Shown here one piece after another: positions 1 through 6,305 of a DNA stretch of 11,206 nt. How positions within the stretch are numbered: the first letter of the stretch is position 1; every line of letters begins with the position of its first letter. Position numbers and translations under genes: made by a program. Source of the DNA: Bdellovibrio sp. (GTDB lineage: Bacteria; Bdellovibrionota; Bdellovibrionia; Bdellovibrionales; Bdellovibrionaceae); the NCBI GenBank assembly GCA_019104905.1, contig JAHRXB010000180.1:1-11206 (forward strand), in the 5' to 3' direction. Below the pieces are notes generated by a model that saw only the letters and a list, made by a program, of their open reading frames with translations, was not told the DNA's origin and did no database searches.

Positions 1-1
1 A

Positions 2-191
<190 letters not shown>

Positions 192-203
192 ACAAGGTGT
201 TTA

Positions 204-232
204 GGTATAGAGCTAAAGGGGCGGGGGGTCAA
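204..232 (-). promoter_or_regulatory. Sigma70-type promoter for tRNA-fMet
   Basis: On the minus strand a -35 element TTGACC (227-232) and a -10 element TATACC (204-209) are separated by exactly 17 nt. The predicted transcription start is near 197, a few bases before the mature tRNA 5' end at 191, which suits a tRNA with a short leader. The spacer is C-rich. This is inferred from consensus match and position only. Confidence 0.65.
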
Positions 233-313
233 CTCTCATTATTAAAACTTGGAATATAACAGCCTGTATCATTTGCCGAGTGTTGCTCTCCTTTTAGTTC
301 CGTGATTGATTCC

Positions 314-335
314 CTCCTCTCTCAAGAGGAGTTTT
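314..335 (+). promoter_or_regulatory. Hairpin containing the ribosome binding site, followed by T5
   Basis: CTCCTCT (314-320) and AGAGGAG (325-331) form a perfect 7-bp stem with loop CTCA. The 3' arm is the Shine-Dalgarno sequence of the gene starting at 341, so the folded RNA would hide it. The stem is directly followed by TTTTT (332-336 region), giving it the look of a small intrinsic terminator as well. Either role would lower expression of the downstream gene. No upstream ligand-binding or partner structure is evident. Confidence 0.5.
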
Positions 336-340
336 TCCCA

Positions 341-1297
341 ATGAAATGGAAGAATATTTTAAAGATTTTTTTGATTAGCGGTTCTATTTCCGCAATTGTT
401 TTGATCGGCACATTGATCTGGGGCCTTTCTAAACTTCCCTCGGCTTTTGATATTAAACAAAATCTCACGCCCCCGGCTTTAAAAGATCATGCTGCAAAAG
501 TGAGCACAGAAAGTGACGAACAGGTCTTGCCGCCTTCGTCAGAGCAGGGGGACGCCTCTGCCCATCAAGAGAACCCTCCGGCTTTGTCTGAAAAAGAGCA
601 AATCACAAAAAATACGACACGAGTTTTGCTTGAAGACTTCTTAGATACTCGCAAACCTCTTGTAGAGGGGTGTCGCAACCTAGAGCGAGCCTCACAAAGT
701 CATTTTTTCCGCGATCCGCAAAATGCGTCCGCAAAATATTTCTTTGAGATCTTGGCGGGAGAGACAAAAGATCCTCTGGTTGAGACGGCGGCTCCGGTGA
801 TGCGCTTTATGTTTAGAGCTCCGGGGATGCAGTCCGTGGTGGACATGGTGATGAAGTCCGAGGAAGAAAAGGACCCTGGTCTTTTAAAGAAGGCTGAGTT
901 CTACTATGAAATCTATCGCGCCGGTGAATATCTAAAAAATCACAAAAGTGATATCGATATGATTCTGCAAAAAACCTACAACATGCACCATCTCGCCAAG
1001 GCGGTGGCGCAAAAGCCAGATCTGGCCAAAGACTCTGCGACACTCAGCTTCTGTGAACAGATGGAAAAGAATGTGAACGAAAACGGATCTTACGATGCCG
1101 AAGAGGCCGCCGCAGAGATGCTGAAGTTTCTTGCTGATGCGGGGGTGGACCCCAAGAGCATCGGTTATGATCCCAAATATCGTTCTCAGGTGAAGATGAA
1201 TCTGTCCAGCACTCAGCTCAACATCAATGATGCTTGGGTGGTTCGATTATTTGCTCGAGATATTGAAAAAGCACACAAAGAATCTGCGAAGAATTAG
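341..1297 (+). CDS. Membrane-anchored protein of unknown function
   Basis: I do not recognise a family. The 318-residue protein begins with a short basic stretch (MKWKN) and one hydrophobic segment at about residues 7-29, without an obvious signal peptidase site, so it is probably a bitopic protein with its bulk in the periplasm. Residues about 35-85 are a Pro/Ser/Glu-rich, low-complexity linker. Residues about 85-318 look globular and mainly helical, with only two cysteines (in EGCRN and SFCEQ) that could form a disulfide. The ATG at 341 was chosen because AGAGGAG lies 9 nt upstream and the hydrophobic segment then starts at once; an in-frame GTG at 302 would add 13 residues but has no good ribosome binding site. 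The gene is divergent from tRNA-fMet and converges on trhO, overlapping its stop codon by 4 nt. Coding seems certain; function is open. Confidence 0.85.
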   Translation: MKWKNILKIFLISGSISAIVLIGTLIWGLSKLPSAFDIKQNLTPPALKDHAAKVSTESDEQVLPPSSEQGDASAHQENPPALSEKEQITKNTTRVLLEDFLDTRKPLVEGCRNLERASQSHFFRDPQNASAKYFFEILAGETKDPLVETAAPVMRFMFRAPGMQSVVDMVMKSEEEKDPGLLKKAEFYYEIYRAGEYLKNHKSDIDMILQKTYNMHHLAKAVAQKPDLAKDSATLSFCEQMEKNVNENGSYDAEEAAAEMLKFLADAGVDPKSIGYDPKYRSQVKMNLSSTQLNINDAWVVRLFARDIEKAHKESAKN

Positions 1298-1308
1298 TTC
1301 TTCGCAGA
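1283..1308. terminator. Bidirectional hairpin between convergent genes
   Basis: TCTGCGAAGAA (1283-1293) and TTCTTCGCAGA (1298-1308) form a perfect 11-bp stem. The 4-nt loop TTAG (1294-1297) is exactly the overlap of the two convergent stop codons. The minus-strand transcript runs into moderately U-rich sequence past the stem; the plus-strand side has no U tract. It probably stops or stabilises the 3' ends of both mRNAs. Confidence 0.6.
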
Positions 1309-2331
1309 CACAGTTTGTGATTCGCCTTTGTCGTTCACGGCCACAACTTTGGTTTTAGACACTCGAATGGTCGGAATGTCATCGACGCCTTCGGCTTTGA
1401 GTTTCTCGATCTCAAAAGGCACAACTTGTTTCGGCCCCTTTTTGTCGGGATGAAGTTTGTATTGATGTGCACAGTTCTTAGAACAGGTGTCTTTTTTGAA
1501 CTCAAGCTTCGCACAGTCCACACAGATCAGCTCTTCTGAATCGCAGCGTTTGCATGTGACCTTGATTTCAGATGGCTGACCACAGTGCGGGCAAAGTCCA
1601 TACTTTGTCGAAGGTTGAAGATTTTGATCTAAAGCTACGCGATGGTCGAAGACAAAACATTCCCCTTCAAACTGGTCATTCGGAAACTCTTTCATGTAGT
1701 TGATGATTCCACCATGCAACTGATAGACATTTTCGTAACCCTGTTTTTGAAGCTCTAAAATTCCTTTTTCACAGCGAATTCCACCGGTGCAGAAAATGAG
1801 CATCTTTTTATCTTTCGAAATCCCCTGGCTTTCGATGTACTCAGGGAAGTCCGTGAACTTTTCGATATTAGGATTTAAAGCACCTTTAAAGGTGCCGATT
1901 TTATACTCGTACCAGTTGCGAGTATCAATCATCACAAAGTCGTTTTCTTCTTTTAGCACCTTATTCCATTCTTCAGGAGTCAGGTGATAGTTCTTTCCTT
2001 CCGGCGGCATCATTTCAGGGATGCCTGTCGTTACGATCTCTTCGCGGATTTTCACTTTAAAACGGCGAAACGGGGCCTTGTGAGATTCTGAGTCTTTAAA
2101 GAAAAGATCCGGTAAGTTGAAGTAGTCTCGAATAAACTGCTTCCAAGAGTTAAAGGATTCTAAAGACGGAGCCGCGCACGTAGAGTTAAAACCTTCCTCG
2201 CCCAGAATGACGAGGCCCTTCACATTGAGCGCATCTGCTTTATTTTCGAGATCTTTTTGAACAGACGGAGCGTCTGAGAGCTTGAGAAATTTATAAAAAG
2301 TCGTAACATAATAGTTCGACGTTGCAGTCAT
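1294..2331 (-). CDS. trhO: tRNA uridine(34) hydroxylase TrhO (YceA/UPF0176, rhodanese family)
   Basis: TrhO makes 5-hydroxyuridine at the wobble position U34 of several tRNAs, using molecular oxygen, as a step toward cmo5U/mo5U. The 345-residue protein shows the family order: an N-terminal acylphosphatase-like domain (about 1-100, with GEEGFNST at 44-51), a rhodanese domain (about 115-220) whose active-site loop is FCTGGIRCEKG with catalytic Cys181, and a C-terminal cysteine-rich zinc-binding region with CPHC (247-250), CKRC (260-263), CVDC (270-273) and CSKNC (283-287). A lysine-rich tail of about 55 residues follows. The ATG at 2331 has AAGGTG 5 nt upstream; an in-frame TTG at 2364 is less likely. 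It is transcribed alone, divergent from prfC and convergent with the unknown membrane protein gene. Confidence 0.95.
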   Translation of the reverse strand: MTATSNYYVTTFYKFLKLSDAPSVQKDLENKADALNVKGLVILGEEGFNSTCAAPSLESFNSWKQFIRDYFNLPDLFFKDSESHKAPFRRFKVKIREEIVTTGIPEMMPPEGKNYHLTPEEWNKVLKEENDFVMIDTRNWYEYKIGTFKGALNPNIEKFTDFPEYIESQGISKDKKMLIFCTGGIRCEKGILELQKQGYENVYQLHGGIINYMKEFPNDQFEGECFVFDHRVALDQNLQPSTKYGLCPHCGQPSEIKVTCKRCDSEELICVDCAKLEFKKDTCSKNCAHQYKLHPDKKGPKQVVPFEIEKLKAEGVDDIPTIRVSKTKVVAVNDKGESQTVSAKN

Positions 2332-2394
2332 ATTATCACCTTCATATCCGTCCACTGGCTCCAAACCAAGGGGAGTTAAAAGTTTTCTCCCCCC

Positions 2395-2424
2395 TGTATA
2401 AGCCCTGGGGGTCTAGGAAGGCAA
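2395..2424 (-). promoter_or_regulatory. Candidate promoter for trhO
   Basis: On the minus strand TTGCCT (2419-2424) and TATACA (2395-2400) are separated by 18 nt, giving a leader of roughly 55 nt before trhO. Each hexamer matches the sigma70 consensus at four of six positions. A C5/G5 inverted repeat flanks the -10 element. The prediction is weak. Confidence 0.3.
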
Positions 2425-2450
2425 GGAAAAGTAATGCGATTCGGCAACTG

Positions 2451-2480
2451 CTTGTAAGCTTTGGATTTTACAAGTAAAAA
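2451..2480 (+). promoter_or_regulatory. Candidate promoter for prfC with overlapping inverted repeat
   Basis: TTGTAA (2452-2457) and TAAAAA (2475-2480) are 17 nt apart and would start transcription about 15-20 nt before the prfC ATG. A 7-bp inverted repeat, CTTGTAA (2451-2457) and TTACAAG (2468-2474), covers the -35 element and the end of the spacer, the layout of a repressor operator. Both readings rest on consensus only. Confidence 0.35.
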
Positions 2481-2503
2481 GAAGCCTTTAGTAAGGAATT
2501 AAG

Positions 2504-4111
2504 ATGCTCGCGACACCTCAGGTTCAAAAAGAAATTCAACGCCGTCGTACTTTTGCCATCATTTCGCATCCGGATGCGGGTAAGACGACTTTGACCGAAA
2601 AGCTTCTTTATCATGGAGGTGTTATCCACGAAACGGGCGAAGTCAAAGGCAAGAGCGGCACTAAGGCTGTGACCTCGGACTGGATGGCGATGGAGCGGGA
2701 AAAAGGGATCTCCATCACCTCGTCAGTGATGACCTTCGATTATGATGGTCTTCGCGTGAACCTTCTGGATACTCCGGGACATAAAGACTTCTCGGAAGAT
2801 ACCTACCGCGTTTTGATGGCTGTGGATTCAGCTTGTATGTTGATCGACGTCGCTAAGGGTGTGGAGGAGCGAACTAAAAAGCTTTACGAGGTTTGTCGTC
2901 TTCGTCAGATTCCGATCTTCACTTTCGTCAATAAGCTTGATCGCGAAGGGAAAGATCCTCTCACTTTGATTGATGAAGTTGAAAAAACACTGAACATGCA
3001 GTGTTACCCTGTGACTTGGCCTTTGGGAATCGGTCAAAGATTCCGTGGAATTTACAATCGCCTTACAAAAGAACTTTGGATTTACGATCAGCGCCGTGAA
3101 GAAGTCGAAGATTATAAAGTCATTCCTTTTGAAAAAGGAAAAGACGATCAGATTCTCTATCAGTATCTTGATAAGGAATCTGCAGATCAGGTGATTGAAG
3201 AGCTGGATTTGATTGAGGGGGCGTTGCCTCCATTTGATGTGAACGAATTTTTAAACGGAACGATTTCGCCTGTGACCTTTGGTTCGGCGAAACAGAATTT
3301 CGGGGTGGATACCTTCCTTAAGTTTTTCACTCAGTACGCCCCGGGACCGCAGCCCCGACATACCAAGGACGATAAAGAGATTGATCCATGCGACGCCAAC
3401 TTCACGGGTTTTGTCTTTAAAATCCAAGCCAACATGGATCGTCGTCACCGTGACCGCATTGCATTTATCCGTATTTGCTCTGGGAAGTTTGAACGCGGCA
3501 TGAAAGTGAAACACTCTCGACATGACAAAGAGTTGCGCCTTTCTTACGCCAGCCAATTTATCGCGGCTGACAAAGAAACGGTCGATGATGCGTACGCTGG
3601 TGATATCGTGGGGGTTGGGGATACAGGCAACTTTGCCATCGGAGACTGCGTGTATGCCTCAGGGAAAGTTCATTTTGAAGATATTCCTAAATTTGCGCCG
3701 GAACTTTTTGGACGACTTTCAGTGCGAGACGCTTTGAAGCGCCAGAAAATGCAAGAAGCTTTGAATCACCTTTCTGAAGAAGGTGCGATTCAGTTGTTCA
3801 TTGATCCACTGGTTGGTCCTCAAGATCCGATCATTGGCGCGGTCGGGGAACTTCAGTTTGAAGTTCTTTTGCGTCGTCTGCAGGATGAATACAATTTGGA
3901 AGTGAAGTTGAATCGTCTTCCGTATGGGGTGGCTCGTTGGCCAAGAACGGATGCCGGGAAACCTGTGGCTGAACTCAAGGGTGGAGCAAATATGTTCCGA
4001 GACCTTCAAGACAACCCCGTGGTTCTGGTCAATCAAGAATGGGATTTAAACTGGCTTAAGCGAGAAAACCCGTCGGTCGAGTTTTGCACCAGCATTAGTC
4101 GCGCGCGGTAG
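2504..4111 (+). CDS. prfC: Peptide chain release factor 3 (GTPase)
   Basis: RF3 is a translational GTPase that removes RF1 or RF2 from the ribosome after peptide release. The 535-residue protein is close to the usual length of about 529. Visible GTPase motifs are G1 SHPDAGKTT (21-29), the switch region EREKGISI (64-71), G3 DTPGH (89-93), G4 NKLD (143-146) and the RF3-type segment TWPLG (169-173). The C-terminal part carries typical RF3 domain II/III sequences such as VGAVGELQFEVL and the tail sequence WDLNW. Start: ATG with AAGGA 6 nt upstream. The stop is 12 nt before the ABC ATPase gene, so the three genes up to 5811 are probably co-transcribed. No truncation or missing motif is seen. Confidence 0.97.
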   Translation: MLATPQVQKEIQRRRTFAIISHPDAGKTTLTEKLLYHGGVIHETGEVKGKSGTKAVTSDWMAMEREKGISITSSVMTFDYDGLRVNLLDTPGHKDFSEDTYRVLMAVDSACMLIDVAKGVEERTKKLYEVCRLRQIPIFTFVNKLDREGKDPLTLIDEVEKTLNMQCYPVTWPLGIGQRFRGIYNRLTKELWIYDQRREEVEDYKVIPFEKGKDDQILYQYLDKESADQVIEELDLIEGALPPFDVNEFLNGTISPVTFGSAKQNFGVDTFLKFFTQYAPGPQPRHTKDDKEIDPCDANFTGFVFKIQANMDRRHRDRIAFIRICSGKFERGMKVKHSRHDKELRLSYASQFIAADKETVDDAYAGDIVGVGDTGNFAIGDCVYASGKVHFEDIPKFAPELFGRLSVRDALKRQKMQEALNHLSEEGAIQLFIDPLVGPQDPIIGAVGELQFEVLLRRLQDEYNLEVKLNRLPYGVARWPRTDAGKPVAELKGGANMFRDLQDNPVVLVNQEWDLNWLKRENPSVEFCTSISRAR

Positions 4112-4123
4112 TAGTGGTATCTG

Positions 4124-5041
4124 ATGATTCTTCCTCTTGAGATTCATAACCTAGTAAAAAGATATAAGAACAGCTCGGTTGATGCTGTAAAAGGTGTTTC
4201 TTTTGAAGTGAAGGGCGCAGAAATCTTCGGCCTTCTGGGGCCGAATGGAGCTGGGAAAACCACGATCATTTCCGCGATCACGACCTTGGAAAAACCTACA
4301 GACGGCACAGTCAAAGTTTTCGGAGTCGATGTTACCAAGGATTCGATGTTTACCAAAAAACAGATTGGAGTGGTTCATCAAGAGGTGATCAACTCTGGTT
4401 TTTTTGATGTGGAAGAAATTCTGGAATTTCAGTCCGGATATTATGGCTTGCGAAAAAATAAAGAGCGTATTCATTTCTTATTAAGCAAGTTGGCTCTTTA
4501 CGAGCATCGCAATAAAAGGGTCAAACAGCTTTCAGGTGGAATGAAACGTCGTTTGATGATTGCCAAGGCGTTAGTGCATAACCCGAAGCTGCTTCTTCTT
4601 GATGAGCCCACGGCAGGCGTGGATATTCGCTTGCGGGAAGATCTGTGGAATTTTGTTCGAGAGTTGCGCAGTGAAGGAACCTCTGTTCTTCTAACCACTC
4701 ACTATTTAGAAGAGGCAGAGCAGTTGTGTGATCGAGTGGGGATCATCAACTTAGGGTCTGTGGTGTGCGTGGGAGCCACGAAGGAAATTGTTCGTCAGTA
4801 CACTTTGCGAAAAGTCCGAATCGTTTTTGCTGAGCAGGTTCCCGTGCAGTCTCCATATTTGATGGAAGTCATTGGCAAAGATTACTTCTTTGTGATTCCT
4901 CAAGAAAAACCATTGGGAGAGTTCATCAACGAATTGGGTGTTCCCACGCAGTTGGTCCGAGATATTCAAATTGAAGAAGGGGATCTGGAAGAAGCCTTCT
5001 TGAAAATTGTGAGTCAGAAAGACGGGCAGGTGCCTTTATGA
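4124..5041 (+). CDS. ABC-2 type exporter, ATP-binding protein (YadG-like)
   Basis: This is the 305-residue ATPase of a two-component ABC exporter, and it closely resembles what I recall of E. coli YadG (308 residues). Motifs: Walker A GPNGAGKTT (39-47), Q-loop Gln86, signature LSGGM (136-140), Walker B LLLLDEP with Asp160 and Glu161, D-loop AGVD, and H-loop His193. The whole nucleotide-binding domain is intact; residues from about 220 form the C-terminal tail usual for this subfamily. The ribosome binding site is weak and the start lies 12 nt after the prfC stop, suggesting translational coupling. It overlaps the permease gene by ATGA. The cargo cannot be told from the sequence; the subfamily is annotated for drug, polysaccharide or lipid export. 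Confidence 0.93.
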   Translation: MILPLEIHNLVKRYKNSSVDAVKGVSFEVKGAEIFGLLGPNGAGKTTIISAITTLEKPTDGTVKVFGVDVTKDSMFTKKQIGVVHQEVINSGFFDVEEILEFQSGYYGLRKNKERIHFLLSKLALYEHRNKRVKQLSGGMKRRLMIAKALVHNPKLLLLDEPTAGVDIRLREDLWNFVRELRSEGTSVLLTTHYLEEAEQLCDRVGIINLGSVVCVGATKEIVRQYTLRKVRIVFAEQVPVQSPYLMEVIGKDYFFVIPQEKPLGEFINELGVPTQLVRDIQIEEGDLEEAFLKIVSQKDGQVPL

Positions 5042-5811
5042 TCGGCTTTCTAACGATATTTCGACGTGAAATTGCGCGTTTTTTGAAAGTGATCGTCCAA
5101 ACGGTGATAACTCCATTTGTATCCTCCTTTTTGTATCTCCTGATATTCGGAGTCTCTTTAGGGCAGCAAATGGATTCTCACCAAGGGGTGAGTTACCTTG
5201 CTTTTCTTATTCCGGGCCTGATGATGATGGGGCTGATCAACAATGCCTTTCAGAATTCCTCGTCATCGATCGTATCGTCTAAGTTTTCTGGAGATCTTGA
5301 GGATCTGCGTGTGGCCCCTGTAACAGATCAGGAGATTATCTGGGCGATGAGTTTAGGCTCTGTCGTTCGAGGTACTTTGGTGGCCCTGATTACTTACCTC
5401 GTCGGCTCATTATTTATGTATTATCAACAAGGGGAGTGGCTTCATATCGCTCACCCAGTGAGTGCTTTATTTTTTCTTATTGTGGCAGGACTGATTTTTG
5501 GAATGATTGGAATTAGTGTTGCATTTTGGGCGACCACTTTCGATCAGTTGTCGGCGTTTTCTGCTTTTATTTTGCTGCCGTTGACCTATTTAGGGGGCGT
5601 CTTCCTGTCGATTGAGCATTTACATCCATTTTGGCAAATGGTTTCAAAACTCAATCCGCTGTTGTATTTGATCAACGGACTTCGTTACGGGGTCTTGGGC
5701 GTGAGTGATGTCAATGTGGGAACCGCAGCCGTGATTTCTTTAGTGGGCTTTGCATTCTTTTTTGGTTTGGCGCGTATCAGCCTTAGGAAGGGCTCGTTTC
5801 AGCGCTGGTAG
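5038..5811 (+). CDS. ABC-2 type exporter, permease (YadH-like)
   Basis: This is the membrane partner of the preceding ATPase, 257 residues against 256 in E. coli YadH. Six hydrophobic segments are visible at about 22-42, 52-72, 105-128, 140-163, 170-191 and 229-247. The family motifs PLTYLGGVF (181-189) and NPLLYLINGLRYG (206-218) are present. The start codon overlaps the ATPase stop (ATGA), and CAGGTG lies 5 nt upstream. Two copies would pair with two ATPases to make the exporter in the inner membrane. The gene is the last of the prfC run and is followed by a hairpin. Confidence 0.93.
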   Translation: MIGFLTIFRREIARFLKVIVQTVITPFVSSFLYLLIFGVSLGQQMDSHQGVSYLAFLIPGLMMMGLINNAFQNSSSSIVSSKFSGDLEDLRVAPVTDQEIIWAMSLGSVVRGTLVALITYLVGSLFMYYQQGEWLHIAHPVSALFFLIVAGLIFGMIGISVAFWATTFDQLSAFSAFILLPLTYLGGVFLSIEHLHPFWQMVSKLNPLLYLINGLRYGVLGVSDVNVGTAAVISLVGFAFFFGLARISLRKGSFQRW

Positions 5812-5824
5812 GAATCTGTGACCT

Positions 5825-5853
5825 CTTCTGACGAGGTTGAAGCTCGTCAGAAG
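5825..5853. terminator. Hairpin between convergent genes, without U tract
   Basis: CTTCTGACGAG (5825-5835) and CTCGTCAGAAG (5843-5853) form a perfect 11-bp stem with a 7-nt loop in the 54-nt gap between the permease gene and the convergent small secreted protein gene. No run of T follows on either strand, so it may protect 3' ends or work with Rho rather than act as a classical terminator. Confidence 0.55.
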
Positions 5854-5865
5854 GAAGCTTGCGGA

Positions 5866-6132
5866 TTAAAGTGTTCCTGAGTTCAGATTGCTATTTGAGT
5901 TGCTAGAACCGTCATTCACCACGCTGAAGTTCAACGATTCGAATTGTTGGCGACGATTTCGTTCGTCTTCAAGGCGCGCACTTTCAAGTTTTTCTAGGAT
6001 TTTACTTTCGGTGTTTGCTTCCATTTGTTTACGTGCATCTTTGAGGCCCTCTAATGCCGCTCTGTTGGATGTGGCAAGTTGAGCTTGTGCGAAAGTCCCC
6101 ATCAGCAAAGAAACGAGAATGATTTTTTTCAT
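5866..6132 (-). CDS. Small secreted protein of unknown function
   Basis: The 88-residue product starts with a clear Sec signal peptide, MKKIILVSLLMGTFAQA, with a likely signal peptidase I cut after the AQA at residue 17. The mature part of about 71 residues is rich in Glu, Arg, Lys and Gln (about 23-65, probably helical or coiled coil) and ends in a Ser/Asn-rich tail (SSNSNSNLNSG). There is no cysteine and no lipobox. The ATG at 6132 is favoured over an in-frame upstream start at 6186 because AAGGGG lies 7 nt upstream and the signal peptide then begins at residue 1. It is a single gene divergent from ffh. No family is recognised; a periplasmic or extracellular location is inferred. Confidence 0.75.
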   Translation of the reverse strand: MKKIILVSLLMGTFAQAQLATSNRAALEGLKDARKQMEANTESKILEKLESARLEDERNRRQQFESLNFSVVNDGSSNSNSNLNSGTL

Positions 6133-6177
6133 AGTTGTGCCCCTTTTTGAGTCACTCTTATCCACAATGAGGTCTGA

Positions 6178-6207
6178 TTGAATCATCTAATGCTCTGTGA
6201 CTAACAA
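6178..6207 (+). promoter_or_regulatory. Candidate promoter for ffh
   Basis: TTGAAT (6178-6183) and TAACAA (6202-6207) are 18 nt apart, about 100 nt before the ffh start. The match to consensus is modest and no other candidate in the 173-nt divergent region is clearly better. Confidence 0.25.
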
Positions 6208-6305
6208 TTATTCATGGTGGCGTGTTGCGCAATGAGTCGAGAGGTTCTTTGTCATTCCCTCCCCAATGAGTTAAACCATTCCTCTTGGTGTAAGCAGGAG
6301 TTCGC

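Noticed and set aside
302..340. GTG start for the membrane protein at 302
   Set aside because: It has no good ribosome binding site, while ATG 341 has AGAGGAG at 9 nt and places the membrane segment at the N terminus. It remains possible if the hairpin at 314-331 were coding.
2332..2364. TTG start extending TrhO by 11 residues
   Set aside because: The extension is not part of the conserved N terminus and ATG 2331 has a good AAGGTG site.
3251..3556. Minus-strand open frame of 101 codons inside prfC
   Set aside because: It is a shadow of the prfC reading frame with no independent start signal.
3719..4036. Minus-strand open frame of 105 codons inside prfC
   Set aside because: It is antisense to the conserved RF3 C-terminal domain and lacks protein-like features.
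4151..4474. Minus-strand open frame of 107 codons inside the ABC ATPase gene
   Set aside because: It is antisense to the Walker A region; nothing supports translation.
6220..6305. Possible 4.5S (SRP) RNA next to ffh
   Set aside because: The conserved GGAAGCAGCC-type apical motif and a long hairpin are absent from the gap.
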